64,000 bases of DNA from Pocillopora verrucosa (taxonomy: Eukaryota; Cnidaria; Anthozoa; Scleractinia; Pocilloporidae): contig NC_089315.1 in NCBI RefSeq assembly GCF_036669915.1, forward strand, positions 4,560,887 through 4,624,886, read 5' to 3'. Both the position numbers and the translations under genes were made by a program. Below, piece by piece: positions 25,180 to 37,400 of the stretch (its first letter is position 1; each line of letters starts with the position of its first letter). The notes under the pieces are model-generated. The model had not been told where the DNA came from, did not search any database, and saw nothing but the letters and a program-made list of their open reading frames with translations.

Positions 25180-28100
25180 TCACAGTTTAAGAACATATCT
25201 GAGCAGTTTTTTTCCTCGTACTTCCCTGAGCCGGCCACAATGTCTTAACATGGTAAGAATTGCCCTTCCAGTGGAGTCCATCTTCATTTGTGAGTATGTC
25301 TTAAGATCATCATCAATGAAAAAATACTCTCCTGTTGAAGAACAAAACCAATGCATCTGAAATTTGGGGTCATGATGGAATGGGAAAGGGGAGAAAAATT
25401 AAAGAGTCTCGGGTTTCTGGATTACTTTTGAGACTCAGTTGGAAGTTACTCTCATTGACTACATGTACCTCAGTTTACAGTGTAAGGTTGTGTAAGAATT
25501 TATTAGGCTTCCTTTCAAAAGGATTCACTCACATGAAAACATGTTTTCACCATGATCAAGCAATAACACCAGCACATGGCAATAATCATATTTGGATATG
25601 TGTCAGTCATCACACATACATACAGGCAATAGCTTTTTTTCTACTAAGGACACACACTGTCCATGTTCATGTGTATTTTAAGGCCAGTCAGGTCACTTAC
25701 CCTCTATGTCTGGTATCTCAGCCTCTTTAAAAGCCTTAAATACATAAATAGATGCATGTCAGTAATTTATAAAAGAAGTGCTAATTGCATTACTGAAAAC
25801 AGGAAATACCCAAGATGTGCAACTTGGGAACCAAGCATGTCTGCTGAGACTTTAAGATATCATATTTATAATTAAAACAGTCCTTTCAAATAAATTCAGA
25901 AAGCATGTATGGTATATCCTTCTCAACAGATGACCAGTGTGGCTGCAGTTTTCAAAATATATTAAGTGTTAAACCACCAATGAATTTCAAAAGACTGCAG
26001 CCACATAATAATAAGACTGCAAGAAAACCAAGTAAGTTCAGTTTATCATGTTTTCACTTCATAATGAGCAAAGCAAACAAATGGTTCTTGAAAGCTCAAA
26101 TGTCTAGGGTTTTCAGGTTTTTATAAATCTTTGAAACCGTAAAAGCAATGTACTACAGGTGTTCCAAAGTTAGAAGTTAGTTGGCCATGGCCAGTGGACT
26201 CTGCTGAACAACATACGGCTCTGATCAACCTTGTATTTTTCATAACTGGCTCCCCCATTGCTGAGCGAGGAAGACGTAGTATCTTGTATTTTGCTGTGAT
26301 GACTTTATGGATTTCATCAATGGCATTGTTGACTTGGTCATAGGAGGTACGTCCCTTGATGTACCTGAGTAAGGTATGCGAGAGTACGTTATTTCAAAAG
26401 GGTCTATGAGAACAACACAAAACAAAGTAAAATAAAAAAATAACAATAGTGAAATGAGCTTTGGAACAAATCAAGTAAAAGCTGCTATTATATCAACAAA
26501 TATAGTTATGAAAAACCCTGCTACAGTCCTGTACTTCAGCCAGACAGTTACAAACAGAAGTATTCTAATGCAGGAAGGGGTACGAATATCTTCTCTCCTT
26601 GATTAGATAAATCTAAGTACAGGGAACTGGAAGAAGTCTATAATCTCAATTATTGAGATGTAGGGGTTGTTTAAATTACTTGTCTCTGGGTTAAATTCTT
26701 ACTTTGGTATTTGATCAAACTCTTCAACTGTGAGATATGCTAACTTGGGAAACTCAAATCCATCCTCACTTGATAGATCTTTAGCTCTGCGGGTCTTTCT
26801 TGGCTTTTTCACATTCTCTGTTGCAACTTCCTCTTTCAAAACAACTCTAAATGATCACAGTTGGGACAATAAATAAAATTTTGCTTGAAAATACCAGTAA
26901 CCACGTGAAGATGTATTTTAGGTTTTTGTTTTGGTTTAATGTTATTATAGATGGAATAGGTAAGCTCTAGGTATAGTGCTGTTTTACTTCAAATTTACTT
27001 TGAAACTGTCTTGAAAAATGCTATTGAGACAAAATGGAAAAGATTGATATCTTACTACTGATGTAGATGATTCATTTGCAGTTTTTGAAAGAGAAACAAA
27101 CATCAACTGTAATGTGATTTCATCATATGTATAAGGATATAAAATCAATATGGCAAAGTATCAATATGGAAAGTTCTTATTTGTCTTATATTTTGAAAGA
27201 ACACTGTCAGTGGTACAGTGTAACAGTGATAAACCATATTTTAGTTCCCAAAAGCTGTAATGTTCACAGAATGTCAGAAATTCTACCAAATTCTCCTGGG
27301 ATTAATTGAGCCCTGTCAACTTCTTTTGCTCTGGAGCAAAAAATACATGTATCAATATTTAGCAAATTAACCTCTCAATGCAGTGGGAGAGTAAGTTCAC
27401 TCAAGAAGCTCACCAAGTGATATGTGACTCCTTTAACTATAAAGAGAGGCTCTTAGTAAATATGCACCTTTTCATTCAGTGACTCAATTGTTTTACCTTT
27501 GTGATATCTTTTCAACTCCAGGGAGATGTGATGGGAGGTTGGATGCAATGTGTTCAAGTCTTTCTTTAAATTTTTTTGCAACATCTTGCATAACCTTTAT
27601 TGAAGTTAAAACAAATACATGTATCAAAAGAATGTTAGAATCATCCTAAGTATAATTATAACCACATTTCAGAAATTAAATATTTTATGATCATCAAATA
27701 AATATTGTTGGGAGATATAAGGCACAAAATGAAATAATGTACACACATGTCCAGAGGTACACATGGTCCTTGATAAAAGGGTTTCTTGATTGTTTCAGTC
27801 TACATCTAACCAGCAGTTTCTTGTAGTAGTACAGAAGTTATGAGTTACCTCTCCTTGCTCTACTAACTTCTTTTCCTTTTCCAAATGTGCTTGAAAGCTA
27901 CTTAGAGAAGATTCTATCTCTAGCAATTCTTTGTCCAGTGACCTCAACACAGAATCACAGTTGGCAGAACTTGCTGATTATAATTGAAGCAAATGATATA
28001 GTAAACAATGATTTATGTAACTGAGATGTTGTCGGAAGCACAAGCACCAGGTCCTGGTAATTTCAGATTTGGCATAAAAAGAGCTGAACCCTTCATTTCC

Positions 28101-28752
28101 TAAGTCTTGATTGTTAACTTTAAAACAACATATATCCTTAAGATAATTAATTTGATACCCAAGAGCCTGTTTAACGACGATTGGTTGAAAGTTATTCGGA
28201 TAAAAAAAGCACAGAATGGGGGATTCTCGTAAAAAATGAGCGGAAATACGGGATCAGGACAACACCCCCCCGCAACCCGCACCAGCTCCCCTTATAGACA
28301 ACCCCCCTTAACCCCGCCCCCCTTTCAGACCCTGTATCTTTCAAAGGGTCCCGCAAATAGTTTACACTTCTTAGCTTGATCAATAAACCAAAGAGCTCTG
28401 CAATATTGCACTTTCTGGCACATCAAACTTAAAATCACAAAAGTAAAAATGCATGGTGCACGGTATGGAATAAAAAATGGCTGATTGGTCTTTGACTTTC
28501 GGTAAATGATTTTGACAACGATTGAACGGCTTTACTTTGTACTTTCGAAGCCTTAAGACATCAACGATCAACCATGATACAAAATCTGCACATCACATTT
28601 TGCTTAACGATGGATTTCAATATAAATCATATTTAAATGCTACCTTTGGTTATTTTTTTTATCTTACCTGCGCCTCTTAATTCCATGCATCGCTTTAAAC
28701 TGGAGATTTTTGAAGAGAAAATTTCCGCCATTTGCTCTAAAGTCGCCGCCAT
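25180..28752 (-). CDS. SKA1: SKA1, spindle and kinetochore-associated protein 1, 7 coding exons
   Basis: The exons are 28752-28668, 27973-27849, 27594-27497, 26846-26703, 26364-26217, 25734-25701 and 25331-25180. All are GT-AG and in phase, giving 261 residues (human 255). SKA1 is a subunit of the Ska complex, which couples kinetochores to depolymerising microtubules. The N-terminus (MAATLEQMAEIF, SSKISSLKRCMEL) and the coiled coil in exons 2-3 (LEKEKKLVEQGE, LEHIASNLPSHLPGV) match the oligomerisation half. The C-terminal winged-helix microtubule-binding domain carries YIKGRTSYDQVNNAI, ITAKYKILRLPRSAM, GEYFFIDDDLKTYSQMK and MLRHCGRLREVRG. Exon 5 was ended at GCC|GTATGT rather than at an upstream ACAAG|GTTGAT because only the former keeps phase with exon 6 and aligns residue for residue with the vertebrate protein. 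Exon 3 has a weak acceptor (AATAAAG). Confidence 0.95.
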
Positions 28753-28769
28753 TTTGAGTTTAGCGCCAA
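28746..28769 (-). promoter_or_regulatory. YY1-like and E2F-like motifs over the SKA1 start codon
   Basis: On the minus strand the start codon sits in CAAAATGGCGGC, the classic YY1 site that often overlaps start codons of housekeeping genes. Just upstream lies TTGGCGCTAAA, which resembles an E2F or cell-cycle element. This fits a gene needed at mitosis. The motifs are visible, but their use is inferred. Confidence 0.45.
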
Positions 28770-28799
28770 TTTTTTAAAATACGACCGCTTACAAAGTTA

Positions 28800-31600
28800 T
28801 ACTACAGGCGCAGATTCTTTAATAGTTCTCTACTCGGACTCGTCTACCGGTCCCCCGATAAGGCTACAATGTTTGTAAAGCATGATCTGCCACAGGGCAA
28901 TTTTCGCTTATAGCCACAGTTTTTGAATCAACTTATTTAGCACGTGTGGAATTATTGCCTTACATGGCCCCGAGTAAGTTTCTTAACCAGCTAATTTGCA
29001 ATCACTTTTTTTTTGGCTAGCATTAACCCCTGTGTACAGAGGCTATACGGCTTTGAAGAAAACTTGCTTATTAGCGAAGTCTTTTAGTCTTTAATAATTA
29101 GAAAGTTTTCCTAGACAGTGACTTTGTTGGAACGTAAAGTGAAGATAGCGTTTTTAAGTATATTTTCCTAGGCCTTGGAGTTCCAATATTTGCCCATACA
29201 GATACATTCTATATTTAGTTGTAGAAAATGCAAATCAAGCCAATATCTTTGATGGATCTCGCTAATTTCTTGTTTTCGTGGTCACAATCAATAATTCATA
29301 TCGTGTTAAGTTCGTTTTTATCATTTAATGTGACCTCTGAAAGACACAAGGACAGATCTGTCTACATGTGCTCTTAAATATATTTCACTCGTCCTTACGT
29401 TGACGTTCCTTTCACTTTTAATGGGAAGATATCCTCCGTTTATGAAAAGATCATTCAAATAGATCTCTCGAATTCTCGATCATCATCATCCCTCTCTTTT
29501 TCAGGGAAAGGTCTTAACTTTCTGTTTTGAGAATACACTGATGAAAATAAACAAAGACAAAAACAAAAGGTGCCTTGTCCTATTGTCTATGCGAAACAAG
29601 ACAAGGGCTCTCTTGTCAGTAGGAACCTGGTTGTAAAAATAGAACAGGCAGAGCTTTCAATGGTCACACTCAGCTGTTTAGAAAGATGTAGAATAATTAA
29701 ATTGCGAAGCTAATGACTAAAAGTTATAATTGTGAGTTGTATCTTTGAACCCGGTAAGAAGATTAAACGCCACCGCCGTCTACTAATATCACGCTTTCCT
29801 TTTGTCTTCTTTGTCAAGTTGAGAATGGACGAAGTTAGGAAATTGTACTCCCCTAGACAACTACACGACACGTTGACAGAGAGGGAAAATTGGAGCGTTA
29901 GACGCAGCAAAAATCCTATTGTCGTATTACATCATGTGGAGCCTTCATCCATAGGAAACGGGGTCAAAGTCGTACAAAACACTTTATCTGCAAATCTATA
30001 GTTGTGACTAAAACCAATACAACCTTTGAACTCGCGCTTTTGGAGTGGAACTGATGTGGACACTGATTGAAGCAACACCGATCTGACCACCCAGAACTGT
30101 TTATGGACCTTGGCTTAATCCTTCACTTGGTCATAAGTCAGAGACAAGGCTGCTGTATAAACGGAAGTATCCCCTTAAACGGAATGGCTCAGATTTTTCG
30201 ATAAAAAAAGAAAAACCTTTTTGTTACCTGCAATAAGCTAAAGCAATCGCGAATTTGTTTAAGCCCGAGGCGAAATAAACGACTTCTAGGCGCCAAGGAA
30301 ATATCGAGCGAAATAACGTTGCTATGCTATCTTGGAACTCCAAAAGAAGGGAATACCTTCCACATTGCCTCTCGTAAAATAGCTAATATCCTCGTTAATC
30401 TTATCGCGGCTATTTTTGTTTTTGATACGGCGTTGAGTTAAAGGATTAAGAGTTTTGACCACGAGTACGACATGAGAGCTAATAACCGTCGCGGTTAATG
30501 AACCTTGTCTGTCAGTAACAGAGTTATTGGCCCTTGCTTGTAAATCACTCAAGATTTTTTCACGTGTACGAGAAATTCTACACTGTTTTTTATTTTGACT
30601 GTAATATCAACGAAGAAATTCCTTATGATTGCAATCAGCTAGAAGTGGCAAAGTCGATTATGGAGCGACTGCTCTCTTTTAGGGTTACCTTGGCAACCAA
30701 AACCCTTACAAAGCTGCGAAGGTGATCCTATGTTTTTTCAAATGAGTTGATCTTCTAAAACCGGAAGAAAAGCATTACTTACATAATAAATTCGGAACTA
30801 AAGTGCAAAGAAGATAACAAAAGTCTGAAACAAACTTAGCGGAAAAATAATAAAGGAAAAAAAGCACGAAATGTTAGTAAAATCACGGAAATGGTATTTA
30901 TGAAAGATAAAACTTTCCTTCATAAGGCACTACTTAAAAAGATTTCAAAATATTACGACACCTTCGATAAGCACCGTTCACAATATTTCAAAGTATTTTT
31001 AAAACGAATAAATGAGACAGGCAATCTTTCCGGAGTGGCTGTGTTGTCGAAAAACAATCAGCTGTAAAACTTTTGACCGATCTAAGTAGGCATTGAAAAC
31101 CGAAAACTTATGGTGAACAAAAAAAAGAGATATTCAAATTGTTGCTGTACTAGAAGGACATTCATAAACATTGTATATTATATAGATATATATCAAAATA
31201 CAATATAAATATAAAGTGGATTAATATAAATTTTCGATCTATATCGATATGTCCAAGCTATTTTATATATAGAAATAGAATTTGTTTCAAATGATATATT
31301 TCGACAAGCAAAAATGTGATGTTTCCTAGTTTTCTCGTAGCAACTATCACCGAAAATTGTGCGCCTAAAGCCACGGAATCTACATTCTTATGTCAAAATG
31401 AAGTTGTTCAAATATGTGTGTAGTTGATAATCTCATTACCCCATATGAAGGCTTCATAACTTTCTAATTCATCATTTACAGTTAGGCTTAAATATTAAGC
31501 ATTCTGTAAAGTAAATTTTCTCATGCAAGGCATGCATTTGTAAAAATTTCGCGTTTAGCTAGCTCAACTTTTGATAAAAACGCATCTTAAATAATTGTAT
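28800..31600. other. gene-free stretch between SKA1 and the decayed gene
   Basis: No gene model could be built. A 57-codon open stretch on the plus strand ending at 30001 follows a good acceptor-like sequence (tgtcttctttgtcaag), but no partner exon was found. The segment from about 31,150 to 31,280 is very AT-rich. Confidence 0.45.
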
Positions 31601-31639
31601 GATTAGATCTAATCAGTTAAATCAGCGCTTCGATGTCCA

Positions 31640-34415
31640 CTCGAACGCTGGTACTCATAGGATACACTGCCAATCCCGTTGGCGCACTGTTTTTCGTTTC
31701 CTCATTGGTGGTCGGGAACTCGAAGTGTTGGCCTTGTACGTTTGTTGTCGTAGGATTCTTTGTCAAGGCTGCTCAATTGGATGCTGCTGAATGCTCTTTG
31801 TTTCGTTCTTCTTACTGCAACGTGGTTTTTGTCTTCATCAGACACTTCAAGACTAGCTTTGTTGTCGTTTGTATCTTTACTTATGCCATTTAATTGGGCA
31901 CTGCTGTTGACTCTTTGTTTTGTAGTTTCTCTGCTATGTGGTTCTTGTGTTTATGAGGCAACTCAACATTGCTACTTGCAAGTGGCTTTGTGTTGTTGAC
32001 TTCATTAGCATTTTGGTCCTTGCCATGCAGGTTCAAACTGCTGCTTGACTTTGGTTTCGTCTTTGAAGCCATATCGAGTCCGTGATAGAATGGATCTGTT
32101 TCCATCGCCGAGTGATTCGAAAGCCGAAGGAAATTGAGGCGAGGGATCTTCTTTGCATAGCTGGCGGCTTATTGAATTTCACGCTTTTCTTTTGTGATCC
32201 ATTTTCGGCATCTTCGTTTCCTTTTGGGAAATAGAACATTGGCATTGAAGGAAATTTATAGAGCACGCTGTGAAGTCAAAACCCCTTGCTGCGGGTTACT
32301 CGACGAGCGCCCCAAGATTTCCTTCTCTCCACCGTCATTAGAGAGCGCGAACTCTTTCGCAGACCATCCAGCTTCTTCTGCAGTACGGGCGAAAGGGTTA
32401 ATGCGAGCTGCGTTCTTCTTCGCTGGCCTCAGAATTTACGATTTCTTCGTCAATTGACGATCCGCGCGAATCAGCTAGAGATTTCGTTGAATAAGCCTCG
32501 CTGGTTTGGCTATTTTCGTCTTGCGAGGAAATAACCACGTCCAGGTTTAGGCCCTGAGGACAAAGAGGATGGTGAGCCATTAGATTCGGTTGTGTTGGCC
32601 TCTTTCCTTGTGGGTTGAGGCGCTTTGTAGTCGATGTTCTCATCTTCTACCTCCTCCTCTCGTACGTTTTGTTTCTTTTGTTCGCATTGCCTCACGCATT
32701 CCACGGCAAAGGCAGACAGATCAGCATCTTTGAAATTCAAATACTGTCTCATACTTTCACGTACACTCAGGGCACTTCCCACCTTTAGAGTTGTCCCATC
32801 TGGAGCAGTGTTTCGTTTCCTTAAATTCGGGCGTACAGGTTTATTTCCTGTAGTGTCTCGAGCTTTATTTTCCGAGCACTTAGAGGTATCAGGTCTATTT
32901 TGTCCGTGTATTGCCTCCGTCTTACATGAGTGATTCTCAATGTTCGCAGTGCGGAAAAAATTCCTTCTTCGACTGTATTTTTGACTTTTGGTGATGTGTC
33001 ATCGATTAATCTTGCTGTAGCTTGCGGCTATTTTTGCTGCGCTGTCATAACCATTTTGTTTAGGAAATTGTTCAATAAGGGTCGGACATAGCAAAACTTC
33101 CTGCAAATTAGCAATCTACGGCCGAGAGTTTGTGTAGGTGGCGGGTCACCATTATTAGTCATCTCACGATTTGGTTTACCCGACTTCATGAAAATGAATT
33201 CGTCTTCATCATCTTCCATCGGATTTTCTAATAAAACGTCATTTGTTCCTCCGGAGTTGTTCACTCACAACTTCACCTCGTCTGCGGTGTTGACACGAGC
33301 GTCTGGGTCGGAATTTGTGCTGTTGGCTCTGTTCTGCTCAGTCAAGTCAGACTTGCCAATATCTTTAGAAAGCGTGCTTAATAAATTCTGGCTCTCGTTT
33401 CTAATAGATCCTCGTTCTCTCGTTGCGAATCGTGCCTTGATCCCTGTCCAGAGCTGGGTGATGGGTTCCATCCGCTTTGCCCACTCGAACTCCAATGTTC
33501 CCCACCAGCTCTTTTAGCGCAAGTTCAGCTCTTTTATATTTTTCACCTGACTCTCATTTTTCCAAAGTTTCGTTTTGATGTCGAAGACCTTGAATTAGGA
33601 CTTTCAGGTGGATAGACTGTCATCGGTAGAGCTGGCAGATTCCTCGCTTGCTCTTCTCTCTCGCATAGCGGCTATATATGACGCTCGCTCTACCCATTCT
33701 GCAGCCGAGACTGAATTGTTCCGATAGCTGTTCCAACCCACCACGGGGACTGTTTTCAAAAACAGAATTCGTTGAAAGTCTCTCGCTGTCAGAGTTTGCA
33801 CTCTCGTCAGAGTATTCCTCAGATGTTTTCGATACCGCACGAGCGGGTTTATTGCCTTTTGTTTGGAGCACGCACTTTTTTCATTTCCTTAGTGTTTGCA
33901 CTCGTCATGCTTATGTCGTCTCTGCTCGCCGCTCGAACGTTCCTGCTTCCAGAAACACAGTGAGTTGATTTGTAAGACTCAATTCTGTTTATTTGCTTCG
34001 TGGGCTACTGCTGGATCGCCGATGACTCATATAACACCATACTGTGACTTACATCCTTCGGAATTCCATTCTTGGGGTACGAAATAATCCTGTCGTTCTC
34101 ACGGTCGCCATTGACTCTCTTGTAGTACGTGGGAGAGTTTGCCAACGAGCCCTTTCGTGTTTTTTCATCCCAATTTTATCGCCGTGTAGCATCGGTATGG
34201 GTGCGCTTCGTGCCCTTGAATGCTGAGGAGTGACTGTGCGCCATATTTATTTCAAGCGGGTGCGAGTAATCCTTGGTTTCGTTAACGTTTTCTCTGCTAT
34301 TAGCGGACCGCTTGTCGCGAAACGTTTGGAACTGGCCTTTCCCATCCATTTTTGAAGCTTTGCTTTCATGCCGGTCGAGATTTACAGAAGACGCACTGCC
34401 GTAGGACGAGGCCAT
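31640..34415 (-). pseudogene. degraded intronless coding region (unknown repeat-containing, Lys/Ser/Asn-rich protein)
   Basis: Protein-like sequence runs on the minus strand for about 2.7 kb without intron-like gaps, but the frame is broken many times. It starts at an ATG (MASSYGSASSVNLDRHESK) at 34415 and meets TAA at about 34176. It continues in the same frame (KGSLANSPTYYKRVNGDREN) to a TAG near 34012, then changes frame several times. Later pieces include WVERASYIAAMRERRASEES, LEFEWAKRMEPITQLWTG, PNLRKRNTAPDGTTLKVGSA followed by LSVRESMRQYLNFKDADLSA, and SVKFNKPPAMQRRSLASISF. The last part (LHGKDQNANEVNN with PHKHKNHIAEKLQ, then LNGISKDTNDNKASLEVSDE with DKNHVAVRRTKQ) looks like two copies of a repeat. 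I do not recognise the family. A retrocopy or a dead single-exon gene would both fit. An assembly with poor base quality is the alternative. Confidence 0.55.
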
Positions 34416-34429
34416 TCCGACTTTGAACA

Positions 34430-37400
34430 GCTAGACGACAACGGGTTACAAATTTCTGTGGTGCATTTGCATTACTCTGTACAACAAACCTGGGGGAGGG
34501 ACGATGTCACCAATTAAAATGTGCTTAATGTTTGTCAATAAAGCTCTCGAGCCATTCTCAAGCAGAGCCAACAAATCTAAATGTAGAAAATATGTGGTAT
34601 TTGATCGAAGACGTACCTTTTGTTTTGATCCAATGGAAAAAGCTTGAGTGCACGCGATCAATATTTATCGGATCTCGTGCTTGCGTCCAACTGGGCTGAT
34701 GTATTAGGTTTCAAAGCTATTGTAATGATAACCAAGCTGCGCACTTGTCGCGATATAGAGGATCAAATGAGATCAATGTTCATCACGCAATTTCATTAGA
34801 CGGGTACGTTCTCAGCACACGACATGACAAAAATGGTGCAAAAAATTGGTTTTATCCCTTAAACACTTCAAGTCACCCACGTCATTTACAGCAATTAAAT
34901 CTCTGTCATTGTTAAAAAGAATGTATCAGTTCTTTGAAAATGCAAATGTTTTAGCATTAAATTCTACAGCCTTGACCCCAAATAAACATATTGATTTTCA
35001 TTGGTCGAAAGACTCTCTTTGTTAGATGACTTAATTGTTCGGTTTTAGATAAACCTCTGTTGTTGCGGTCCTCCCAGCTTATTACGCAAGGAAAGTTTAT
35101 GAAATAAACTTATCGAGAGCGAAAAAGGAACAAAGGTCGCAGTTCGGCTTCAAAGATGACTCTTATTATTAGTTTCATTTAGCGATGGATGCATCCTATT
35201 AGAAACGTGTCGGTTTAAATGACTTAATAATCACACCTGTGACACTTAAGGTGACCGCAGGATAATCAGGTCATGATGGTTTCATTTATCATTTTCTCTT
35301 CTGACAGTATTCAAATTAAGATGACGTCCCAAACGTCCCGCACTCCTAAAAAGTTTACAAAAGCCGAAGATTAAGGAAAGAGACTTCTTTGCAGGGATTC
35401 AATTAGGAGTTTAACTTGCTTACAATGTCGGTCCGGCAAAGAACAATTATGGTGTCAATTTGTTAATCCATTTTGCTCATCAGATGTTCGCTTCTAATCA
35501 TTCAAGACATCCAAAAGCATAAACTACTTTCTTATGAACATCAAGAACTAAATTAGAATATCTTTAAGTGCGTTAATTAGTTGACATCGAAAGCGTTGAT
35601 TACTTTTAATCAAACGATGGGAGATGTTTATTCCTCGTACCCTGCTCCGTCTCACGAGCTGCTGTTTCCGTGATTTTATGGCGCCGCTTGCAGGCTTCGT
35701 GTGTTCCTGTTCTTCTGTCTAATTTTACCATCAGTGTCAGCACAAATTTATTTTCTAAACGCGTCTCAGCACATACGTGTTGGGTCAAAAATAAAACGCC
35801 TTAGGGAACTCCGCAAAATGACGCAAGGGAGGGCTGCATTAGTTGTCCTATCCTAGCGAAAATTAGAGACATTTCGAACTTCTTAAGCGAGAAAAATATG
35901 CGTAAATAATTTCTGCTGTTTATTCTTTGAGCCACTGGTGTACCTCCTGTTAGGACACCACAGGAGATACTCTCTTTAGTTTGATCTTTTTGTTGAACGA
36001 ATTCTAAGGAGTGGAAGAAAGACAGAGGACAACAGCAGTTAAGTCTGCTTGGGCAGAAAAACATGGTTGTTAATATCTCTTCTGATTTTCTATGGTCATA
36101 GCATGATTTAGCCAGAAACAAAACTTACAAAAAAATTACGAAATTTTTCTATGGTTCCTAATGTGTTGTCAATATTGTGTCCGGTTCATTCACGCAAATA
36201 AACATCAGGAACAATCGGGCGATGTGGACGATTCAGAACCATTTCTTTCAATCGAGCGTTATTTTATGTTCAAGAAAAATTTATTATTTTTGGTATTTTT
36301 GTGCTAAGAACAGTATAACTTAACCTGTTGTTGTTGTTGTTGTTGTTTTTCAAGTTGAGACAGTGGATTATCTTAAACCTAACCGAAACTTTGTTTCAAT
36401 CACGCATCAGTAATTGTAATTTCAGAGGGACTTTATGCAAAAGAGAGGAGCTGTTATCCTTTGGAGCTCACACAATAGATCTGTCTTTGTTTTTAACCTG
36501 TCAACATCACTTTTATTTGTCAGCATGAAATCAGAGAGATAGGCGCCATCATAGGGTGACGACTTCTTTGAGATACCATTCGGCAAATCTTGTCACAACG
36601 CCCACCATTCACGTCTGGTTATGAAGTCATTGCTGTTTATCTTTTTAACACGTGTTCACACCACAACTAATCACCGGCCTGTTTGTTATCTTTGTTTGCT
36701 TTGTTTTGTGTCCAATCTTTTGTCATTCCTTAGTCCAAAGTTTGGTAGGTCCAAATTTTGAGGACAAAGGCTCACTCATTAGAACAGGGAAACTGTCTCA
36801 CCGTTTACAACTCTATACAATCACTAGGTAATCACTCATTCAAACACTGGGGGTCCGTCGAAATATAATATAACAATTCAACCTTTATACTACCTAATAA
36901 AATCTTTCTAAAAATTTTGTGTGATCGATGAATAGACGCGACAGCCTTGAATATAATTTGAGGTTTGCCAAAAAAAAAACCAAAAAGCAAATACACAACG
37001 TTGGTATTGTTAGCATCGACAAAAATTCACGGATTTAGAATCTCAATAGAGCTCAAACGAGGCAGTGGGAGTTACTTTGCGATTTTCTTCACAACTGATT
37101 TTCCGGTGCTATCCGATATTCAGAATGTTTCAATGAAACCTCCGCATGGATTTTAGGACAATCTGTAATGCAGAAAGCACCAAAATTCAATAAAAACATT
37201 TGTAAGTATGTTATTATTTATCAACTTAAAAGTTATGACAGCAAATCGACGTGTTGAAAAAAGAACATCGTTCGGGATAATGTTACTGGAATTTTCATCC
37301 TATAGAGATCTAATAGTGTTAGAGCTGTTTGTTAACTGAGCAGAGAATGATTTACGTCAATTATTCTCTGTCAGGAGGCCATTACTTGGTCTCCTATCTT

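Noticed and set aside
26211-26245. Alternative end of SKA1 exon 5 at ACAAG|GTTGAT
   Set aside because: It breaks phase with exon 6. The downstream GCC|GTATGT keeps the frame and the alignment with vertebrate SKA1.
30322-30552. 76-codon minus-strand open frame ending at a donor-like GTATTC
   Set aside because: No acceptor partner downstream and no recognisable domain. Insufficient for a gene model.
31599-34226. Many plus-strand open frames rich in Ser, Cys, Phe and Leu
   Set aside because: They are antisense shadows of the decayed minus-strand coding region.
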